NCBI RefSeq assembly: GCF_001439665.1
Contig: NZ_LMAK01000017.1
Span: forward strand, 42,334 to 106,333
DNA: 64,000 bases
Direction: 5' to 3'
Origin: Formosa algae
GTDB lineage: Bacteria; Bacteroidota; Bacteroidia; Flavobacteriales; Flavobacteriaceae
Made by a program: the position numbers and the translations under genes. This document shows positions 36,716 through 45,587 of the stretch, piece after piece. The notes below the pieces were generated by a model, which was not told the origin of the DNA, did no database searches, and was given only the letters and a program-made list of their open reading frames with translations. The first letter of the stretch is position 1. The number at the start of each line of letters is the position of its first letter.

Positions 36716-38062
36716 TTATTTGAACAAGGCTTTAAAGATGTCATTTCCGTTTGCAAACAGCACTAAAGCAATAAGTAAGAAGAATCCAACCATTTGTGCA
36801 TATTCTAAAAATTTATCGCTTGGCTTACGCCCAGAGATCATTTCGTACAATAAAAACATCACATGTCCACCATCTAATGCAGGAATTGGTAATAAGTTTA
36901 ACACCCCTAACATTACAGATAAAAATGCTGTAATACCCCAAAATTGTTGCCAACTCCAAGAACTAGGAAATATATCAAAAATAGCTTTAAAGCCACCTAC
37001 ACCCTTATATGCGCCTGTATTTGGATTAAAAATCATTCCTAATTGCGCCCAATAGCCTACAATTTGATTTTTAAACTCTAATGCTCCTACTCCAATACTT
37101 TCTCCAAAACCATAAGTTTTAGTTACAATGTCGTAGTAGCCTAATGCTTTTAACGTTTCTGCACTAGCTGTAGGGTAATATGCGATACCAAATTTACCAT
37201 CTTCACTCACTTTAAGTGATCTCGTAAATGTTTCTTTATCTCTTAATACTTCTACGTTTACTGTTTTGCCTTTAGACGCTTCTAAAATAGGTTCAAACTC
37301 ATCAAAATATTTCAATTTTGTATTGTTTACAGCTGTAATAATATCACCCTGTTTTAAGTCTACTCCTTTATTTGCAGAAGAATCTGGAACTTGAGCCACT
37401 ACAAAAGGCATACGTAATTCAAAAAATGTTCTATCGTCGCTAGTACTTAATTGTCCTAAGAAATCTTCTGGAGTTGTTAATGTCTTTTGTTCGCCGTTTC
37501 GCTCTATAGTGATCGTTTTAGCTTCAATTAACTTAGATCTCATGTTAGAATATCCCGTAACAGCTTCTCCATTAATAGCGATTACGTTATCTCCTGTTTT
37601 AGCTCCCATGTTTTCAAGAATAGGGTTTGTTACCAAATACCCGTCTGTAATACTGCTTGTAGCGATATCTGTTTCTCCATAAGCAAAAGCCATAACCATA
37701 TAAATAAGTGCAGCAAGAATAAAATTAACCGTTACACCTCCAAGCATAATAATTAAACGTTGCCATGCTGGTTTGCTTCTAAATTCCCAAGGTTGTGGAG
37801 GTAAAGCCATTTGCTCTTTATCCATACTCTCGTCTATCATTCCAGATATTTTAACGTAACCACCTAAAGGCAACCATCCAATACCGTATACAGTATCTCC
37901 TATTTTCTTTTTAAATAGAGAAAACTTAACATCGAAAAACAAGTAGAATTTTTCAACGCGTGTTTTAAATAGTTTTGCAGGAATAAAATGACCCAACTCG
38001 TGTAAAACAATAAGTAAAGAAAGGCTTAATAAAAATTGAGAAATCTTAATTAGAAACTCCAT
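36716..38062 (-). CDS. rseP: RIP zinc metalloprotease RseP
   Basis: 448 residues from ATG 38062. It is a site-2 type intramembrane protease that cleaves membrane-bound anti-sigma factors or signal peptides. TM1 carries HELGHF (zinc ligands and catalytic Glu). Periplasmic PDZ-like regions follow (GAKTGDNVIAINGEAVTGYSN and NKGVDLKQGDIITAVNNTKL). A C-terminal membrane region has LLPIPALDGGHVMFLLYE (third zinc ligand Asp). A longer frame to 38101 overlaps the -7 box at 38091-38098 and is rejected. It is transcribed toward the tRNA-Asn. Confidence 0.95.
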   Translation of the reverse strand: MEFLIKISQFLLSLSLLIVLHELGHFIPAKLFKTRVEKFYLFFDVKFSLFKKKIGDTVYGIGWLPLGGYVKISGMIDESMDKEQMALPPQPWEFRSKPAWQRLIIMLGGVTVNFILAALIYMVMAFAYGETDIATSSITDGYLVTNPILENMGAKTGDNVIAINGEAVTGYSNMRSKLIEAKTITIERNGEQKTLTTPEDFLGQLSTSDDRTFFELRMPFVVAQVPDSSANKGVDLKQGDIITAVNNTKLKYFDEFEPILEASKGKTVNVEVLRDKETFTRSLKVSEDGKFGIAYYPTASAETLKALGYYDIVTKTYGFGESIGVGALEFKNQIVGYWAQLGMIFNPNTGAYKGVGGFKAIFDIFPSSWSWQQFWGITAFLSVMLGVLNLLPIPALDGGHVMFLLYEMISGRKPSDKFLEYAQMVGFFLLIALVLFANGNDIFKALFK

Positions 38063-38090
38063 GTAGTTTATACAGTTATATTTTAACGCG

Positions 38091-38098
38091 CAAAAATA
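38091..38098 (-). promoter_or_regulatory. -7 promoter element of rseP
   Basis: TATTTTTG on the minus strand fits TAnnTTTG, 28 bp before ATG 38062. It overlaps the codons of the longer alternative frame and so fixes the start. Confidence 0.6.
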
Positions 38099-38197
38099 CA
38101 TTTTTTAAAGTGGTAAAAAAATATAAACACCCTTTACCCTTCTTTTTTTAACATGGTTTTATTATAAAAAGGACTTCTTTAAACTTAATTTTACTCG

Positions 38198-38205
38198 TAT
38201 TTTTG
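38198..38205 (+). promoter_or_regulatory. -7 promoter element of the SCO gene
   Basis: TATTTTTG fits TAnnTTTG, 26 bp before ATG 38232. Confidence 0.55.
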
Positions 38206-38231
38206 CTAAACTCACGATTTACAATCAAAAC

Positions 38232-38906
38232 ATGTTATCATTTTTTAAGGCTTACAGATATTTCGCCATTGTTTTTGCCATAATATCCATGGTTATTATT
38301 GCAATTATTTACAACATCTTAGATGTCGAAAAACCACTTCCTATTTATCAACCTGCACAAGTAGACCAAGAGTTAGTAGACAGTACACTCTATGATGTTA
38401 GAAAGTATCATAAAATTGCCGATTTTAGTCTCATCAATCAGAACGGAAAAACGATAACTCAAGCCGATTATAAAGACAAAATTTACGTAGCCGATTTCTT
38501 TTTTACCACCTGCCAAACTATTTGTCCGATAATGACAGACCATATGGCTAAAATCCAAAAAGCCACTATAAATGATGACGATGTTATGTTATTGTCTCAT
38601 TCTGTTACTCCACAAATAGACACCGTTGCACAGTTAAAGCGTTATGCTTTAAAAAAAGGTGTAAATGATACCAAATGGAATTTAGTTACAGGCGATAAAA
38701 AACAGATCTATGAGTTAGCAAGGAAAAGTTATATGGCTGTAAAAACAGTTGGAAATGGCGATGAGTACGACATGATTCATACCGAAAATTTCATGCTTAT
38801 AGATAAGAAAAAACAAATTCGCGGATATTACGACGGCACAGACCCAGAGGCCATCGAACAGTTATTAAGCGATATTAAAACCTTAAAAAAAGAATATAAA
38901 AAGTAG
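38232..38906 (+). CDS. SCO1/SenC-family copper chaperone-like protein
   Basis: 224 residues. An N-terminal membrane anchor (YFAIVFAIISMVIIAIIYNIL) leads to a thioredoxin-fold domain in the periplasm. The copper-binding/redox motif TTCQTICPIM (CxxxC) is present, with the distal His in YDMIHTENFMLID. SCO proteins assist assembly of the CuA centre of cytochrome c oxidase or act as thiol reductants. The gene stands between rseP and feoA with its own -7 element. Confidence 0.92.
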   Translation: MLSFFKAYRYFAIVFAIISMVIIAIIYNILDVEKPLPIYQPAQVDQELVDSTLYDVRKYHKIADFSLINQNGKTITQADYKDKIYVADFFFTTCQTICPIMTDHMAKIQKATINDDDVMLLSHSVTPQIDTVAQLKRYALKKGVNDTKWNLVTGDKKQIYELARKSYMAVKTVGNGDEYDMIHTENFMLIDKKKQIRGYYDGTDPEAIEQLLSDIKTLKKEYKK

Positions 38907-38944
38907 TTTTCTTGTTAATTTTTTTTTACCATGACTTTTTACAT

Positions 38945-38952
38945 TACTTTTG
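38945..38952 (+). promoter_or_regulatory. -7 promoter element of the feoAB operon
   Basis: TACTTTTG fits TAnnTTTG, 26 bp before the TTG start of feoA. No DtxR- or Fur-like palindrome was seen around it. Confidence 0.55.
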
Positions 38953-38978
38953 CTTCTTTAAAATCAATCTAAATAAGT

Positions 38979-39215
38979 TTGCAAACAACTTTAGCACATC
39001 TAAAACGCGGAGAAACAGCTGTTATTACTGATGTTTCATCTACACAAATTCCATTAAAATTATTGGAAATGGGTTGTCTTCCTGGCAATCAAGTCGAACT
39101 TGTGCAAATTGCACCGTTTAAAGACCCCATTTATTTAAACATAAATGGATCGCATTTAGCAATTAGAAAAGAGACTGCAAGCCATATTTTAATTGAAAAA
39201 TTATCGCATGAGTAA
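38979..39215 (+). CDS. feoA: FeoA, ferrous iron transport accessory protein
   Basis: 78 residues from TTG 38979; no in-frame ATG fits. The SH3-like FeoA fold is recognisable: TLAHLKRGETAVITDVSSTQIPLKLLEMGCLPGNQVELVQIAPFKDPIYLNINGSHLAIRKETASHILIE. It is a cytosolic partner of FeoB. The last codons overlap feoB by 8 nt (ATGAGTAA), indicating tight coupling. Confidence 0.92.
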   Translation: MQTTLAHLKRGETAVITDVSSTQIPLKLLEMGCLPGNQVELVQIAPFKDPIYLNINGSHLAIRKETASHILIEKLSHE

Positions 39216-41307
39216 ACAAATTAATGTTGCTTTAATAGGAAATCCAAACACGGGTAAAACTTCGGTATTTAATGCCTTAACAGGTTTGTATCAAAAAGTA
39301 GGTAATTACCCCGGTATTACTGTTGAAAAAAAAGAAGGTATTTGCAAATTACCACGTGGTGTAAAAGCCCATATTATAGATCTTCCTGGAACCTATAGTT
39401 TAAACGCTTCATCTTTAGATGAAAATGTTGTTATAGAACTTCTTCTAAATAAAAAGGGCAAAGATTTTCCAGACATTGCTATTGTAGTTAGTGATGTTGA
39501 AAATTTGAAACGAAATTTACTTTTATTCACGCAAATTAAAGACCTTGAAATACCAACAATTTTGGTTATTAATATGGCCGACAGAATGTCTAGAAAAGGC
39601 ATCTCTTTAGATATCCCTTTTTTAGAAGCTGAATTAAAAACAAAAATTGCAGTAGTTAGCACACGTAAGAATGAAGGCATAGAACAAATTAAAGAACTTA
39701 TTGCCAACTACAAAGACCAATCTACAACACCGTGCTTAAACGCATCAGAAATTGACAGCGCTTACTTTGAGCGCTTACAACAAGTATTTCCAAATCAATT
39801 ATTATATAAACTGTGGTTAGTTATTACCCAAGATGCAAATTTTGGAAAAACAGATAGAAACGAATTTGATGCTGTTGCAGATTTTAAAACAAAGAGCAAG
39901 ACAGACCTGAAGCGTTTACAACAAAAAGAAACCATAAAACGCTATCAGTTTATAAACAATACGCTTAAGAAAGGACAAACTATAGACCCATCTCAAGCCA
40001 CAGATTTAAGAGCAAAATTAGATCGTATACTAACGCATAAAGTTTGGGGTTATGTGATATTCTTTTTCATATTATTACTAATTTTTCAAGCGATTTACGA
40101 TTGGTCTAGCATACCAATGGATTTTATCGATTCGTCTTTTGCGTCTTTAGGCGAATGGGTTAAAAACTCACTCCCTGCCGGAGTATTCACAAACTTATTG
40201 GCCGAAGGCATTATTCCAGGTTTAGGTGGTGTCGTTATTTTCATCCCACAAATTGCCTTTCTATTTCTATTTATTTCTATTTTAGAAGAAAGCGGTTACA
40301 TGAGTCGTGTGGTTTTTTTAATGGATCGCATTATGCGCCGATTTGGATTAAGCGGGAAAAGTGTTGTCCCATTAATTTCGGGTACTGCTTGTGCTATTCC
40401 AGCCATTATGGCGACTAGAAATATTGAAAGTTGGAAAGAACGACTAATCACTATACTTGTTACACCATTTACAACCTGTGCAGCGAGATTACCAGTATAT
40501 CTTATTATTATTTCGTTAGTTATTCCTGAAGGCACCTTTTTAGGTCTAGGATACCAAGCACTTACATTAATGCTGTTATACTTATTAGGGTTTGCCACAG
40601 CCATTTGCGCCGCTTACGTTTTAGACCGCGTAATGAAACTTAAAAGTAAAACGTTTTTTGTAGTCGAAATGCCGAATTACAAAATGCCTTTATTTAAAAA
40701 CGTAGCTTTAACCGTTCTTGAAAAAACAAAATCGTTTGTATTTGGAGCTGGTAAAATTATACTTGCCATTTCAATTATTTTATGGTTTTTAGCCTCTTAC
40801 GGTCCAGGTGAACATTTTAATGAAGCAGAATCTATCATGACTGAAAAATATGCTTCAGTTAACTTATCGCAAGAAGATTTAGATCATAAAATAGATTCTT
40901 ACAAATTAGAACATTCTTATATCGGAATTGCTGGACACGCCATAGAACCAGTCATTAGCCCGCTTGGTTACGATTGGAAAATAGGAATCGCGATTGTAAG
41001 TTCGTTCGCAGCACGCGAAGTATTTGTAGGTACTTTAGCTACTATTTATAGCGTAGGTAGCGACCAAGAAGAAACCATAAAAAACAGAATGGCAGGAGAA
41101 GTTAATCCTATTTTAGGTGGACCACTTTTTAACTTTGCATCTGGGATATCGCTTTTATTATTTTATGCCTTTGCCATGCAATGTATGAGTACTTTGGCCA
41201 TAGTAAAACGCGAAACCAACAGCTGGAAATGGCCTGCTTTACAATTGTTTTTTATGACAGGCTTAGCTTATGTAACCGCATTAATTGCGTTTCAGGTTTT
41301 AAAATAA
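39208..41307 (+). CDS. feoB: FeoB, ferrous iron transporter (canonical, full length)
   Basis: 699 residues from ATG 39208. The N-terminal GTPase domain has G1 GNPNTGKTS (11-19), G3 DLPGTYSL and G4 NMAD, followed by a helical regulatory domain. The membrane domain starts with KLDRILTHKVWGYVIFFFILLL and contains the two Gate regions (GGVVIFIPQIAFLFLFISILEESGYMSR; SGTACAIPAIMATR) and VSSFAAREVFVGTLATIY. It imports Fe(II) across the inner membrane. The frame from 39193 (TTG) adds five residues inside feoA and is less likely. It is a distinct paralogue from the split FeoB on the opposite strand. Confidence 0.96.
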   Translation: MSKQINVALIGNPNTGKTSVFNALTGLYQKVGNYPGITVEKKEGICKLPRGVKAHIIDLPGTYSLNASSLDENVVIELLLNKKGKDFPDIAIVVSDVENLKRNLLLFTQIKDLEIPTILVINMADRMSRKGISLDIPFLEAELKTKIAVVSTRKNEGIEQIKELIANYKDQSTTPCLNASEIDSAYFERLQQVFPNQLLYKLWLVITQDANFGKTDRNEFDAVADFKTKSKTDLKRLQQKETIKRYQFINNTLKKGQTIDPSQATDLRAKLDRILTHKVWGYVIFFFILLLIFQAIYDWSSIPMDFIDSSFASLGEWVKNSLPAGVFTNLLAEGIIPGLGGVVIFIPQIAFLFLFISILEESGYMSRVVFLMDRIMRRFGLSGKSVVPLISGTACAIPAIMATRNIESWKERLITILVTPFTTCAARLPVYLIIISLVIPEGTFLGLGYQALTLMLLYLLGFATAICAAYVLDRVMKLKSKTFFVVEMPNYKMPLFKNVALTVLEKTKSFVFGAGKIILAISIILWFLASYGPGEHFNEAESIMTEKYASVNLSQEDLDHKIDSYKLEHSYIGIAGHAIEPVISPLGYDWKIGIAIVSSFAAREVFVGTLATIYSVGSDQEETIKNRMAGEVNPILGGPLFNFASGISLLLFYAFAMQCMSTLAIVKRETNSWKWPALQLFFMTGLAYVTALIAFQVLK

Positions 41308-41344
41308 TTCTGAAAGATTTCAAAATTAAAACGACTAGTTAATT

Positions 41345-41485
41345 ATGAACACCATCATACAAAACATATTAGTTTTTTCAGCCTTAGGTATTGCCGTAGC
41401 ATTCATGATAAAAAAGTTTTTCTGGAAAAAAAGGAAATCTAAAAAAGCATGTGGTTCAGATGGTAACGGATGCGGCTGCGCTTAA
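41345..41485 (+). CDS. FeoB-associated Cys-rich membrane peptide
   Basis: 46 residues encoded 37 bp after feoB. One membrane helix (NIILVFSALGIAVAFMI-like, about 5-22) is followed by a basic stretch (KKFFWKKRKSKK) and a Cys-rich tail ACGSDGNGCGCA. This layout matches the FeoB-associated Cys-rich membrane proteins (FeoP/FeoC-like) found after feoB in many Bacteroidota and Firmicutes. The Cys tail may bind iron or a cluster at the cytosolic face. No competing frame is convincing here. Confidence 0.8.
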   Translation: MNTIIQNILVFSALGIAVAFMIKKFFWKKRKSKKACGSDGNGCGCA

Positions 41486-41540
41486 ATTAAACACACTACA
41501 CTACACTGTTCTGTTACATTTCAACAGAGAGCAATCTTCT

Positions 41541-41599
41541 TTAAAAAACACATAGATTTCCTTGTTTGATACCAATCATATTAAACAAGAAAATCTATG
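41541..41599 (-). terminator. Long hairpin between convergent feo operons
   Basis: Arms of 17 bp with one mismatch (41551-41567 with 41583-41599) close a 15-base loop. On the minus strand it is followed by a U-rich tract (TGTTTTTTAA), so it should end the split-FeoB operon. It may also block the opposing feoAB transcript. Confidence 0.7.
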
Positions 41600-41630
41600 A
41601 TGAATTACACTACAATATACGGTAGCGTTT

Positions 41631-43052
41631 TTAAAATATAAGTCTCCAGATTTGTGCGACCAAGAACGTCACAACAAAACCTAAAATAACGGGCATAACA
41701 GAAGCAACTGTGGTCCACTTCACACTATTAGTTTCTTTATAAATGGTATATATTGTTGTACTACACGGATTGTGAAGCAAACTAAATAGCATCAAATTTA
41801 TAGCCGTTAATAAAGTCCACCCTCCGGCTTTTAAAATATCTCCAGTTGCATTAATCGAATCCAATTCAAACATTACTCCTGCTCCTGCACCTCCACCAAT
41901 TCCTGTTACCATTACAGTAAGCATTAGAATAGTTGGAATTACAATTTCGTTAGCTGGAATAGCCACAATATATGCTAATAAAATAACGCCATTTAAGCCT
42001 AACAGAAAGCCAAAGCCATCCATACCATTAATTAACCAAGCGGCAATGGTTTCATCTCCGCCTACATGAATGTTAGAAATTAACCATATTACAGCGCCTG
42101 CAGGCGCAGCAAAAACAATAGCACGCCACAATACAATAGCAGTTCTATCTATTAAAGACGTGTAAATGGTTTTCCAAAAACGTGGCGGACGATAAGGTGG
42201 CAACTCTAAATTAAACGTAGAGACTTCTCCTCTTAATACGGTTTTAGACAAAGCCCAAGACACACCAAACATAAATGCCATGCCCAATACGGCAATCCCA
42301 ATAACCGCCAATAATGACGCGAAACTTGAAAGTGATTTAGGCACAACTGCACCTATAAAAATAGTGGCTATTAATATCTGAGTTGGCCAACGCCCATTAC
42401 ATAAGGAAAAATTATTTGTTATGATAGCGATTAAACGCTCTCGCGGACTATCAATAATTCGAGTAGCAACCACACCGGCGGCATTACAACCAAACCCCAT
42501 ACTCATAGTTAACGCCTGTTTACCGTGCGCTCCAGATTTATTAAATAGAGAATCTAAATTAAAGGCAACTCTTGGTAAGTAACCAAAATCTTCTAAAAGT
42601 GTAAACATGGGAAAAAATATAGCCATAGGCGGCAACATTACCGCAATAACCCATGCGACAGCCAAATACACACCATCTATTAAAAACCCAGATAACCACC
42701 AAGGCATTTGCACACTATCTGCACCACTGCGTAAAATAGGATGCACCGTATCTAAAAGCAAACTAGCCAGTAAAGACGATGGATAATTAGCTCCAACGAT
42801 AGTTAGCCACAAGACCGTTCCGAGAATTAAAAACATAATGGGAAATCCCCATGTTTTACTCGTCACAATTTTATCTATTTTAGCATCTAAACGAAAGCGC
42901 TTTTCTCCGTCTTGAGTTTTAACCGAATCCTTAACAATCTCGGCGGCATCGGCATAAATACTTTCGGTAAGATTATCGTGAAACTCATCCCCTATTTGCC
43001 AACGTAACTCATTAGAGAGCTCGATGATATGATCTATATTATTATCTTTCAT
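41631..43052 (-). CDS. FeoB membrane domain, separately encoded (second Feo system)
   Basis: 473 residues. Residues 1-60 are a soluble helical part ([24 protein letters not shown]), then [20 protein letters not shown] begins the membrane domain. Gate-like motifs are [47 protein letters not shown] and [17 protein letters not shown], followed by nine or so helices. The core differs from the canonical feoB (SGTACAIPAIMATR), suggesting a different subfamily and perhaps a different ion such as Mn(II). The GTPase domain is encoded just upstream in the same frame, separated by one TAA and four codons. Confidence 0.88.
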   Translation of the reverse strand: MKDNNIDHIIELSNELRWQIGDEFHDNLTESIYADAAEIVKDSVKTQDGEKRFRLDAKIDKIVTSKTWGFPIMFLILGTVLWLTIVGANYPSSLLASLLLDTVHPILRSGADSVQMPWWLSGFLIDGVYLAVAWVIAVMLPPMAIFFPMFTLLEDFGYLPRVAFNLDSLFNKSGAHGKQALTMSMGFGCNAAGVVATRIIDSPRERLIAIITNNFSLCNGRWPTQILIATIFIGAVVPKSLSSFASLLAVIGIAVLGMAFMFGVSWALSKTVLRGEVSTFNLELPPYRPPRFWKTIYTSLIDRTAIVLWRAIVFAAPAGAVIWLISNIHVGGDETIAAWLINGMDGFGFLLGLNGVILLAYIVAIPANEIVIPTILMLTVMVTGIGGGAGAGVMFELDSINATGDILKAGGWTLLTAINLMLFSLLHNPCSTTIYTIYKETNSVKWTTVASVMPVILGFVVTFLVAQIWRLIF

Positions 43053-43064
43053 TGTCTTGAACGT

Positions 43065-43829
43065 TTATATAAACTCTCCAGTTCTTAGGGCGTTAATAAT
43101 TTGTTTGTCTCCTTCTAACAACCTAAATGCAATCCAACGACTATTAGGAATATTTGGAAACTCTTTTTCAATATTTTCAGTTAAGGTTTTCACGGCCTTT
43201 TCTATATTTTTCGGAACATTTTTAATACGATGCGGCTTACAAACAATTTTTCCACTTGCAATTTCACTAATTGTTTGTATTAATTCTGGAATACCGCGAT
43301 TAAACCTAGCACTTGTTGGCACTACCGGAATTCCCAAATCACGAGACAGTGTTCTTATATCTATATCAACTTTATTGCGTTCAGCTTCATCCATTAAGTT
43401 TAAACACAAAACCGCTTTATCTGTAATCTCTAGAATTTGAAGTACCAAATTTAAATTCCGTTCTAATCGATTAGCATCAGCAACGATAACAGTTACATCT
43501 GGTTTTCCGAAGAGTATAAAATCTCGTGCGGTTTCCTCATCTTCAGACGTTGATAATAAGGAATATGTTCCTGGCAAATCGACCAACTTATATTTTTGCG
43601 TATTATACTCAAACCCACCTTCTGCCCGCGTTACCGTTTTTCCTGGCCAGTTTCCTGTATGTTGTTTTAATCCTGTTAAGGCATTAAAAACCGTACTTTT
43701 TCCAGTATTTGGATTTCCTGCTAAGGCCACAACAAAATCAAAATTATCTGTATGTATACCTAGCTTTTTTAAACCCGCTTTGTTGTATAGTCCACAGGTT
43801 TCACAAGCACTTTTAACATTCGTTTCCAT
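43065..43829 (-). CDS. FeoB GTPase domain, separately encoded
   Basis: 254 residues. A short N-terminal Cys motif ([11 protein letters not shown]) precedes the G domain: G1 [17 protein letters not shown]3 [22 protein letters not shown]4 NLMDEAERN and a G5-like [11 protein letters not shown] partial helical domain follows and the protein stops at ALRTGEFI. The stop (TAA) is in the same frame as the membrane-domain gene that starts 12 bp later. It would act as the nucleotide switch for that channel, as a separate subunit. Confidence 0.88.
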   Translation of the reverse strand: METNVKSACETCGLYNKAGLKKLGIHTDNFDFVVALAGNPNTGKSTVFNALTGLKQHTGNWPGKTVTRAEGGFEYNTQKYKLVDLPGTYSLLSTSEDEETARDFILFGKPDVTVIVADANRLERNLNLVLQILEITDKAVLCLNLMDEAERNKVDIDIRTLSRDLGIPVVPTSARFNRGIPELIQTISEIASGKIVCKPHRIKNVPKNIEKAVKTLTENIEKEFPNIPNSRWIAFRLLEGDKQIINALRTGEFI

Positions 43830-43832
43830 AAT

Positions 43833-44855
43833 TTAATCTTTTTTTATTAAGATTTTTGACGCTTGATCTTTTCGTAATGCAATAGAAGTTCCTTTAATTA
43901 AATAGGCATTAGGATTCCCTAACGGGTTTAACAAATCGATACTAACACTAGACCCTTTTACAAAACCAAGATCTAATAATCGCCTTCTACTTTCTCCTCT
44001 ATTTTCTCTAGAAATTCCTAAAATTTTTGCCGTTTCATTGATTTTTAAACTAGATAAGCGCGCTACATTGTCTTCTAAAACTACTTCTTTTTCTATCAGC
44101 GCAACGGTTAAATTCGCCGCCACTATAGGTGCTAATTTAAACACCTCGCCTTCAGACTCAAATACAATTCGCGTAGCATTGTTTTCTATAACTTTAAGCA
44201 TAGAGCCCATGTAAATATGCTCGGCTAAAATTTGCTTATATATAACTTCAGGCTCATCTTCAATATGCGTAATTTTACCAACAGACCCTATTGGTAAAAG
44301 TGGTAATTCTACTCCATGTACAGAAGCCATTTTCCCTGTCTTTGTAGGAATGGGATCGCCATGAGGATCGAATTTAGGGTGCCCCAAATGTGCTGCTAAC
44401 TCTTCAGCTTCATCATGACTTAAGCGATGCTCCATAGACTCTGCTCTATCGTGCCATTCTTTTTTATGAATCCCTGTTTTATCTGCTAAATAGCGTTCCC
44501 ATAAACGGTGAACACGCACTATACGCAATGCATAATCTCGACCTTCTTCAGTTAATTTTAAAACATCAGATTCAGAATAGATTAAGTCATTTATAGTCAT
44601 TTTTTTAATGGCCTCTACAATATCTGCATGTTTAAAATCTAAAACCTGAACCAACGTTTTCATATCAACTTTATTTTTTGAAGTCTCAAAATGATAAAGT
44701 TGCTTTAAGACATCTTCAATAATGACTTTTTCGTTGGTATGAAATGCTTTTTTTATAATCCAAAACCACCCTTTTACAGGTCTAAATAAAACATATAATA
44801 GCGCTACCGCTATAAAGAATATGACTAGTGCAAATATTGGGCTGTATGTTTCCAT
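43833..44855 (-). CDS. Membrane-anchored DtxR-like / FeoA fusion protein
   Basis: 340 residues. A single N-terminal membrane helix (PIFALVIFFIAVALLYVLF, 6-24) leads to a DtxR/MntR-type winged helix (about 45-110, ending VLKLTEEGRDYALRIVRVHRLWERYLAD). The DtxR dimerisation region with putative metal ligands follows (HDRAESMEHRLSHDEAEELAAHLGHPKFDPHGDPIP). Two SH3/FeoA-like parts complete it; the last (SLKINETAKILGISRENRGESRRRLLDLGFVKGSSVSIDL...GTSIALRKDQASKILI) is a full FeoA domain. It lies 2 bp after the dtxR gene and 3 bp before the FeoB GTPase gene. It probably serves as both sensor and FeoA partner, which is inference. Confidence 0.85.
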   Translation of the reverse strand: METYSPIFALVIFFIAVALLYVLFRPVKGWFWIIKKAFHTNEKVIIEDVLKQLYHFETSKNKVDMKTLVQVLDFKHADIVEAIKKMTINDLIYSESDVLKLTEEGRDYALRIVRVHRLWERYLADKTGIHKKEWHDRAESMEHRLSHDEAEELAAHLGHPKFDPHGDPIPTKTGKMASVHGVELPLLPIGSVGKITHIEDEPEVIYKQILAEHIYMGSMLKVIENNATRIVFESEGEVFKLAPIVAANLTVALIEKEVVLEDNVARLSSLKINETAKILGISRENRGESRRRLLDLGFVKGSSVSIDLLNPLGNPNAYLIKGTSIALRKDQASKILIKKD

Positions 44856-44857
44856 GG

Positions 44858-45511
44858 TTATAGTCTTAAATATAAATTCTTAGCGACTTCATTAGAAATT
44901 ATCATTTTTTGATGAGCGGTTTCTATGGTTAAAGATTTATCAAAAGGCTCAAAATCTACAACCTTTATAACATCTCCTAACGCTAAATTGTTTTTGTTTA
45001 GATATTTTAAAAACGCATCAGACGAATTTTTTACTAAGGCCAAAACCCCTTGTTCCCCCTTCTTTATCTCTAAAATATTCACGCTTTTTATGGGCGCATA
45101 ATTTCCATCTTTATCAGGAATGGGATCACCATGAGGGTCGTGAGTTGGACAACCTAAAAACCGATCTAATTCGTTAACTAACTTTAATGATTTTATATGT
45201 TCTAATTGCTCTGCAACATCATGCACCTCGTCCCAAGTAAAATTTAATTTCTCTACTAAAAATACTTCCCAAAGTCTGTGTTTTCTAATAACCAACGCAG
45301 CAATTAAGCGCCCTTTTTCTGTTAAAGTAACACCTTGGTATTTCACATAATTAGCCAAATCCTTTTCCGCTAATTTTTTAACCATATCGGTAACAGATGA
45401 GGCCTTAGATTCTATTTTTTCTGCTATAGCATTTGTACTAACCGCAACCGATCCTTGTTTTCCTAAATGATAGATTGCCTTTAAATAATTCTCTTCAGAT
45501 AATGTAACCAC
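44858..45511 (-). CDS. DtxR/MntR-family metal-dependent transcriptional repressor
   Basis: 217 residues from GTG 45511. The winged-helix domain is LSEENYLKAIYHLGKQGSVAVSTNAIAEKIESKASSVTDMVKKLAEKDL. The metal-binding dimerisation domain has HRLWEVFLVEKLNFTWDEVHDVAEQLEHIKS and CPTHDPHGDPIPD. A C-terminal SH3-like domain (ILEIKKGEQGVLALVKNSSDAFLKYLN) completes it. It binds Fe(II) or Mn(II) and represses uptake genes. The longer frame to 45556 runs through the -7 box, so GTG 45511 is chosen. First gene of the split-FeoB operon and divergent from a TonB receptor. Confidence 0.92.
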   Translation of the reverse strand: MVTLSEENYLKAIYHLGKQGSVAVSTNAIAEKIESKASSVTDMVKKLAEKDLANYVKYQGVTLTEKGRLIAALVIRKHRLWEVFLVEKLNFTWDEVHDVAEQLEHIKSLKLVNELDRFLGCPTHDPHGDPIPDKDGNYAPIKSVNILEIKKGEQGVLALVKNSSDAFLKYLNKNNLALGDVIKVVDFEPFDKSLTIETAHQKMIISNEVAKNLYLRL

Positions 45512-45528
45512 TAAATATGTATTTATCA

Positions 45529-45557
45529 CAAAGATACACAATTTACTTGAATACAAA
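45529..45557 (-). promoter_or_regulatory. Promoter of the dtxR/split-feoB operon
   Basis: On the minus strand TTTG (45557-45554) and TATCTTTG (45536-45529) are separated by 17 bp, matching the -33/-7 elements. Transcription would begin near 45522, about 11 bp before GTG 45511. Confidence 0.65.
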
Positions 45558-45563
45558 TAAATT

Positions 45564-45580
45564 TTTAGGTTAGACTAAAT
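45564..45580. promoter_or_regulatory. DtxR-box-like operator between divergent promoters
   Basis: The site reads TTTAGGTTAGACTAAAT. TTAGGTTAG (45565-45573) equals the left half of the classical DtxR/IdeR operator TTAGGTTAGSCTAACCTAA and is followed by CTAA. It also holds the inverted repeats TTAG-A-CTAA and TTTAG-6-CTAAA. It lies between the -33 box of dtxR and the -7 box of the TonB receptor. Control by the adjacent repressor is inferred. Confidence 0.55.
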
Positions 45581-45587
45581 ATTTATT

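Noticed and set aside
36639..37055. 138-codon plus-strand frame opposite rseP
   Set aside because: It is antisense to a clear rseP gene and overlaps the tRNA-Asn promoter; its translation has no domain and follows from the codon bias of rseP.
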